Shown piece after piece: positions 61,216-64,000 of a DNA stretch of 64,000 nucleotides (positions are counted from its first letter, which is position 1; each line of letters starts with the position of its first letter). The stretch is from Paramarasmius palmivorus. Taxonomy: Eukaryota; Basidiomycota; Agaricomycetes; Agaricales; Marasmiaceae. Under the pieces are notes generated by a model, which did not search any database, was not told the DNA's origin, and worked only from the letters and a program-made list of their open reading frames with translations. The stretch is taken from the NCBI GenBank assembly GCA_037176845.1, contig JAYKXP010000085.1:1-64000 (forward strand), in the 5' to 3' direction. A program made the position numbers and the translations under genes.

Positions 61216-63087
61216 ATGTATGGCATATATCAACCCGATGGGAGAGACGTAACCGATAAAGCACAAAGTGCGTCGACTTTTTATTCTACTGGTCATCATC
61301 CTAAAATTTTCAAGGACGATATAACGTGCGTTGGAAAGATCCGGTTACACCAAAAGACGTCGAAGCAGACGATAGCGTACTTTCTGAAGACTCAGACACC
61401 GACGACACTCCTTTAAGCACCGACAACGACTCTGCAACCATTTCCTCTATTTCCGCGAACGAAAACGCGCCCCAACCAAAGTCGGACAGCATAGATATCA
61501 AAGAAGACGTAGAAATGCGACTAATCGACCATCCGACTCACGAAGAAGGACCCAAATCCCCACCAACTTTCGCTATCCCGCCGTCTACGCCAGCCGGCAC
61601 AGTTACCGAAGCTCGAGCTCTTCCCGCCGACGTTCGCTCCTCTGTGTCCGGCGCAAAAATGAATGTTGCGCGAAAACGATCAGTGCAGACAGTCGTTCCC
61701 GTTCGGAGGTCCGCTCGTCAGGCTTTGAATCGTAGTCGGGACGACAAGTCTGTGCATAAGTCGGCTCGCGCACATGTTCAAAAGCAGAAAAAAGACGCTC
61801 TTTTGGCGTCGCGCACATCTGGAGAGTTTATGGGAAGGCATGTAGAAACATTGTATCAGTCCGTGGTATGCCACTTTGTTACATCTCTGATTGTGGCTGA
61901 TAGCTCTGATCTTTAGACGCCCAGCTTGCATCCCAGGTCAGATGTCGACATGCCACCTGTTCGAGACCTTCCCGGCACTTTTTCCGAATCTCCGGACGGG
62001 AACTCGTACAGCAGCCCTCATGCACGGTCCGGGAACAGCATTACACCCCTTTCACAGCCATCGGACTGTGGACCTGCACCTTACGATCAAGTCTGGCATG
62101 GTAATCGGACGCCCTCCGATGTCGCTCAGCTCGCCGTTCCACGCCCGTCGTATGGGAGTGATATTTCCGCTATCAGCACTCTCTTCACGCAGACTTCTTT
62201 GAATACAGCACCCAATCCAGCTCCTGCTATGCAGCCTCGACGTCGCCCAACTAATCCATACCCGTTATCACCTTCATACTCCAATCCGTATGTCTCGTCT
62301 GCCTCTTCCCTCTCTAATGCCGCGGCTTCTATGCCGAACAGACCACCTCTCGCACGTTATACTCGCAGGCTCGACAATCCTGGTTCTTTGGGGCCTATTT
62401 CCAATTTCTCTCGCAACTCTGTCGAGGTTCCAAGTTCCATGACGTTACCTCGCACCGCCGAAATCCCTGCTTCGCAGAAGCCTCTTCGTGGCCGACCCCC
62501 ACTCTATAGTAACAATGCAACTACCACATTCTGGCTACCAATGAAAGCAGAAGCGGCACGCGACAAGATCGGAGGCACAGATAAATACTCATCGTCCTCT
62601 TCGTCGGTCTCCTTGAGCGACAACTCTGCATATTCAAAGTTCATCGACCCCTCTGTACAATACGGAGCCACGGAGGTCCACAGTGGATACAACAGCAATA
62701 TGTCCATTGGAACTGCCAGCGGTAGTGGTTATAGCCTGATGATGCAGACTCCCGCTCCGCCGGTACTATTGCCAGCAATCAATACTCAGCTTCCCGCCTC
62801 CAGATCTGGTTTTCCTAATGTTCCGGATATCCCTGGCGTTCCCAGTACTCCCCCTTCTCCGGAAGCTCTTCTTGCGTTCAGAAATGGTCTCCAACAAGAC
62901 ATGCGGCGTCTTTATATGGCACATGTTGCCCGATTCATGCAGGGGCAGTCCCAGTCTAGCGCTCCCGCTGCAGGGAACACAGATGTGTGGAATGATTTTC
63001 TCGTAAGTCTCAGTTCGTTTCATGCACCAGCTCCGCACTCATGCCTATAATTCAACGCAGAACAGCACTGGAGATCGACGTTCTTGA
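61216..63087 (+). CDS. Disordered Ser/Pro-rich protein, unknown function
   Basis: Four exons (61216-61267, 61315-61865, 61917-63002, 63061-63087) join exactly in frame to 571 residues starting MYGIYQPDGRDVTDK. The second exon gives an acidic, Ser/Asp-rich segment (DSVLSEDSDTDDTPLSTDND), then a basic patch (RKRSVQTVVPVRRSARQALN) that could be a nuclear signal. The rest is Pro/Ser/Asn-rich without folded-domain features, except for a short helical block near the end (LLAFRNGLQQDMRRLYMAHV). The tiny first exon and 8-residue last exon are typical of this genome. No family is recognised. Confidence 0.68.
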
Positions 63088-63551
63088 ATATTGATGTATC
63101 TATTTTGGCCACACGCCATGTTCATTTCGGGATTGGGACAAGTATATAGATAGGCCGGCGGCAGCTACTTTCTTGGATACTTAGGACTGTCAACTACTAA
63201 CGCATCGTATATTTTGGACTGCCAACACATATTGGGTATATATATTATATATCGTTGTATAATGCTTTGTACATAGGATGATAATGTGAACGCAATTTCT
63301 TGGTATCGCTATCGCAAGAAGTGAGTACATTAAGTAATATAAGTATGTATAATATCGTAGAGTCCATGATGCAGCCCAAGATATATTATACAGCGGCTTG
63401 GTTATTAGCTACAGGGATAATGCGTCTAGGTATATCTACACAAAGTGATCTTCGGGACGCAAAGAGAAAACCACATACAAGAAAGCACGTCATGGCAATT
63501 GATACAAGATGGAAGATAAAATCGAGACACAGAGCGTGACCTTCAGAAAAC
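63088..63551. other. 3' flank with AT-rich sequence
   Basis: It contains TATATATTATATATC near 63238-63254 and other A/T-rich runs. No gene is visible. Confidence 0.5.
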
Positions 63552-63962
63552 TCATAGAATATTTACCCTGCAACCACGCTCACGCTTCCCTATCCCTATT
63601 ACGTTCGTTCTGGAAAATAGGACCGCATAGGTACACTTCCCTACCTGGAGCGCGAGCGTCACGTACGAGCCCATTTGTGACAGAACTGTCACCACTTGGG
63701 CTTCGATGCGGCCCTCGATGAAGAGGCTGCGGCCAACTTCGATACTCTCAGAGACGAAATAGGCGTATGAGAGCACCTGTCGATTGCTAAGGCGAACAAT
63801 GCGAGTGAAGATATACGGCATCCGCAATATGGCATCAATCTCCTCCTGCTGCCAGTGAGAGCCAGAGGCATCCGGCTTTGAGGAATCTTCCTGCGGTCCA
63901 TCTGTCAAGGATGTGTCGCCCTGAACCTGAATGGCTGTGGAAACGATGGAGACTGGGGACAT
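63552..63962 (-). CDS. Hypothetical protein, probably partial at the right edge
   Basis: A minus-strand coding-like frame with DASGSHWQQEEIDAILRMPY, IFTRIVRLSNRQVLSYAYFV and SESIEVGRSLFIEGRIEAQV, then QMGSYVTLALQ. The last 30 codons may instead be an intron starting at a GTAGGG after LALQ. An ATG is present at 63962, but a splice acceptor next to it makes it equally likely that the gene continues beyond the window. No family is recognised. Confidence 0.45.
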   Translation of the reverse strand: MSPVSIVSTAIQVQGDTSLTDGPQEDSSKPDASGSHWQQEEIDAILRMPYIFTRIVRLSNRQVLSYAYFVSESIEVGRSLFIEGRIEAQVVTVLSQMGSYVTLALQVGKCTYAVLFSRTNVIGIGKRERGCRVNIL

Positions 63963-64000
63963 GGGTTGATTACAACGCGTCGAGGTGTGAACACTGGAAT

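Overview
This window is nuclear DNA of a filamentous basidiomycete, most likely an Agaricomycete. Nearly every gene is broken by canonical GT-AG introns of about 45-80 bases, genes are packed closely on both strands, and several lineage-typical families are present: F-box/LRR-like paralogues, a DUF6533-like seven-helix membrane protein, and a basidiomycete CACTA/Plavaka-type transposase. Order or species cannot be fixed from the sequence.

Left part (1-16 kb), conserved housekeeping genes: an intron-containing tRNA-Gly(GCC); a RINT1/TIP20-family vesicle-tethering protein; replicative helicase subunit MCM3; the WD40 splicing factor PRP17/CDC40; a regulator joining three Myb repeats to C2H2 zinc fingers; the TPR co-chaperone SGT2; and the U-box/WD40 spliceosomal ubiquitin ligase PRP19, divergent from SGT2.

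Transport and metabolism (16-28.5 kb): a full-length ABCC-type ABC transporter, a 136-bp tandem duplication, an OPT-family oligopeptide transporter, and a divergent TauD-type 2-oxoglutarate dioxygenase.

Central part (28.9-35.6 kb), the most interesting region: what looks like a ribosomally made peptide (RiPP) locus of the dikaritin kind. It holds a DUF3328/UstYa-family oxidase with both HxxHC motifs, a GNAT acetyltransferase convergent with it and overlapping its stop codon, an unrecognised protein, and a hidden 14-exon gene at 34281-35552. That gene encodes a 171-residue secreted precursor with a signal peptide and seven imperfect copies of a core 'IFAxxAW[ED]', mostly separated by Lys/Arg (kexin-type) sites. 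The core copies sit on separate small exons, and three consecutive core exons are of symmetric phase. Gene finders would easily miss it. UstYa oxidases cyclise such cores in other fungi, the GNAT could acylate the product, and the nearby OPT/ABC transporters and dioxygenase might belong to the same function (inference).

Right part (35.7-64 kb): a disordered protein, a cysteine-rich single-pass membrane protein, two F-box paralogues plus a decaying third copy, the ER glucosyltransferase ALG10, a coiled-coil protein, a large fungal protein of unknown role, a CACTA/Plavaka-like transposase, and several unrecognised genes, the last running towards the right edge.
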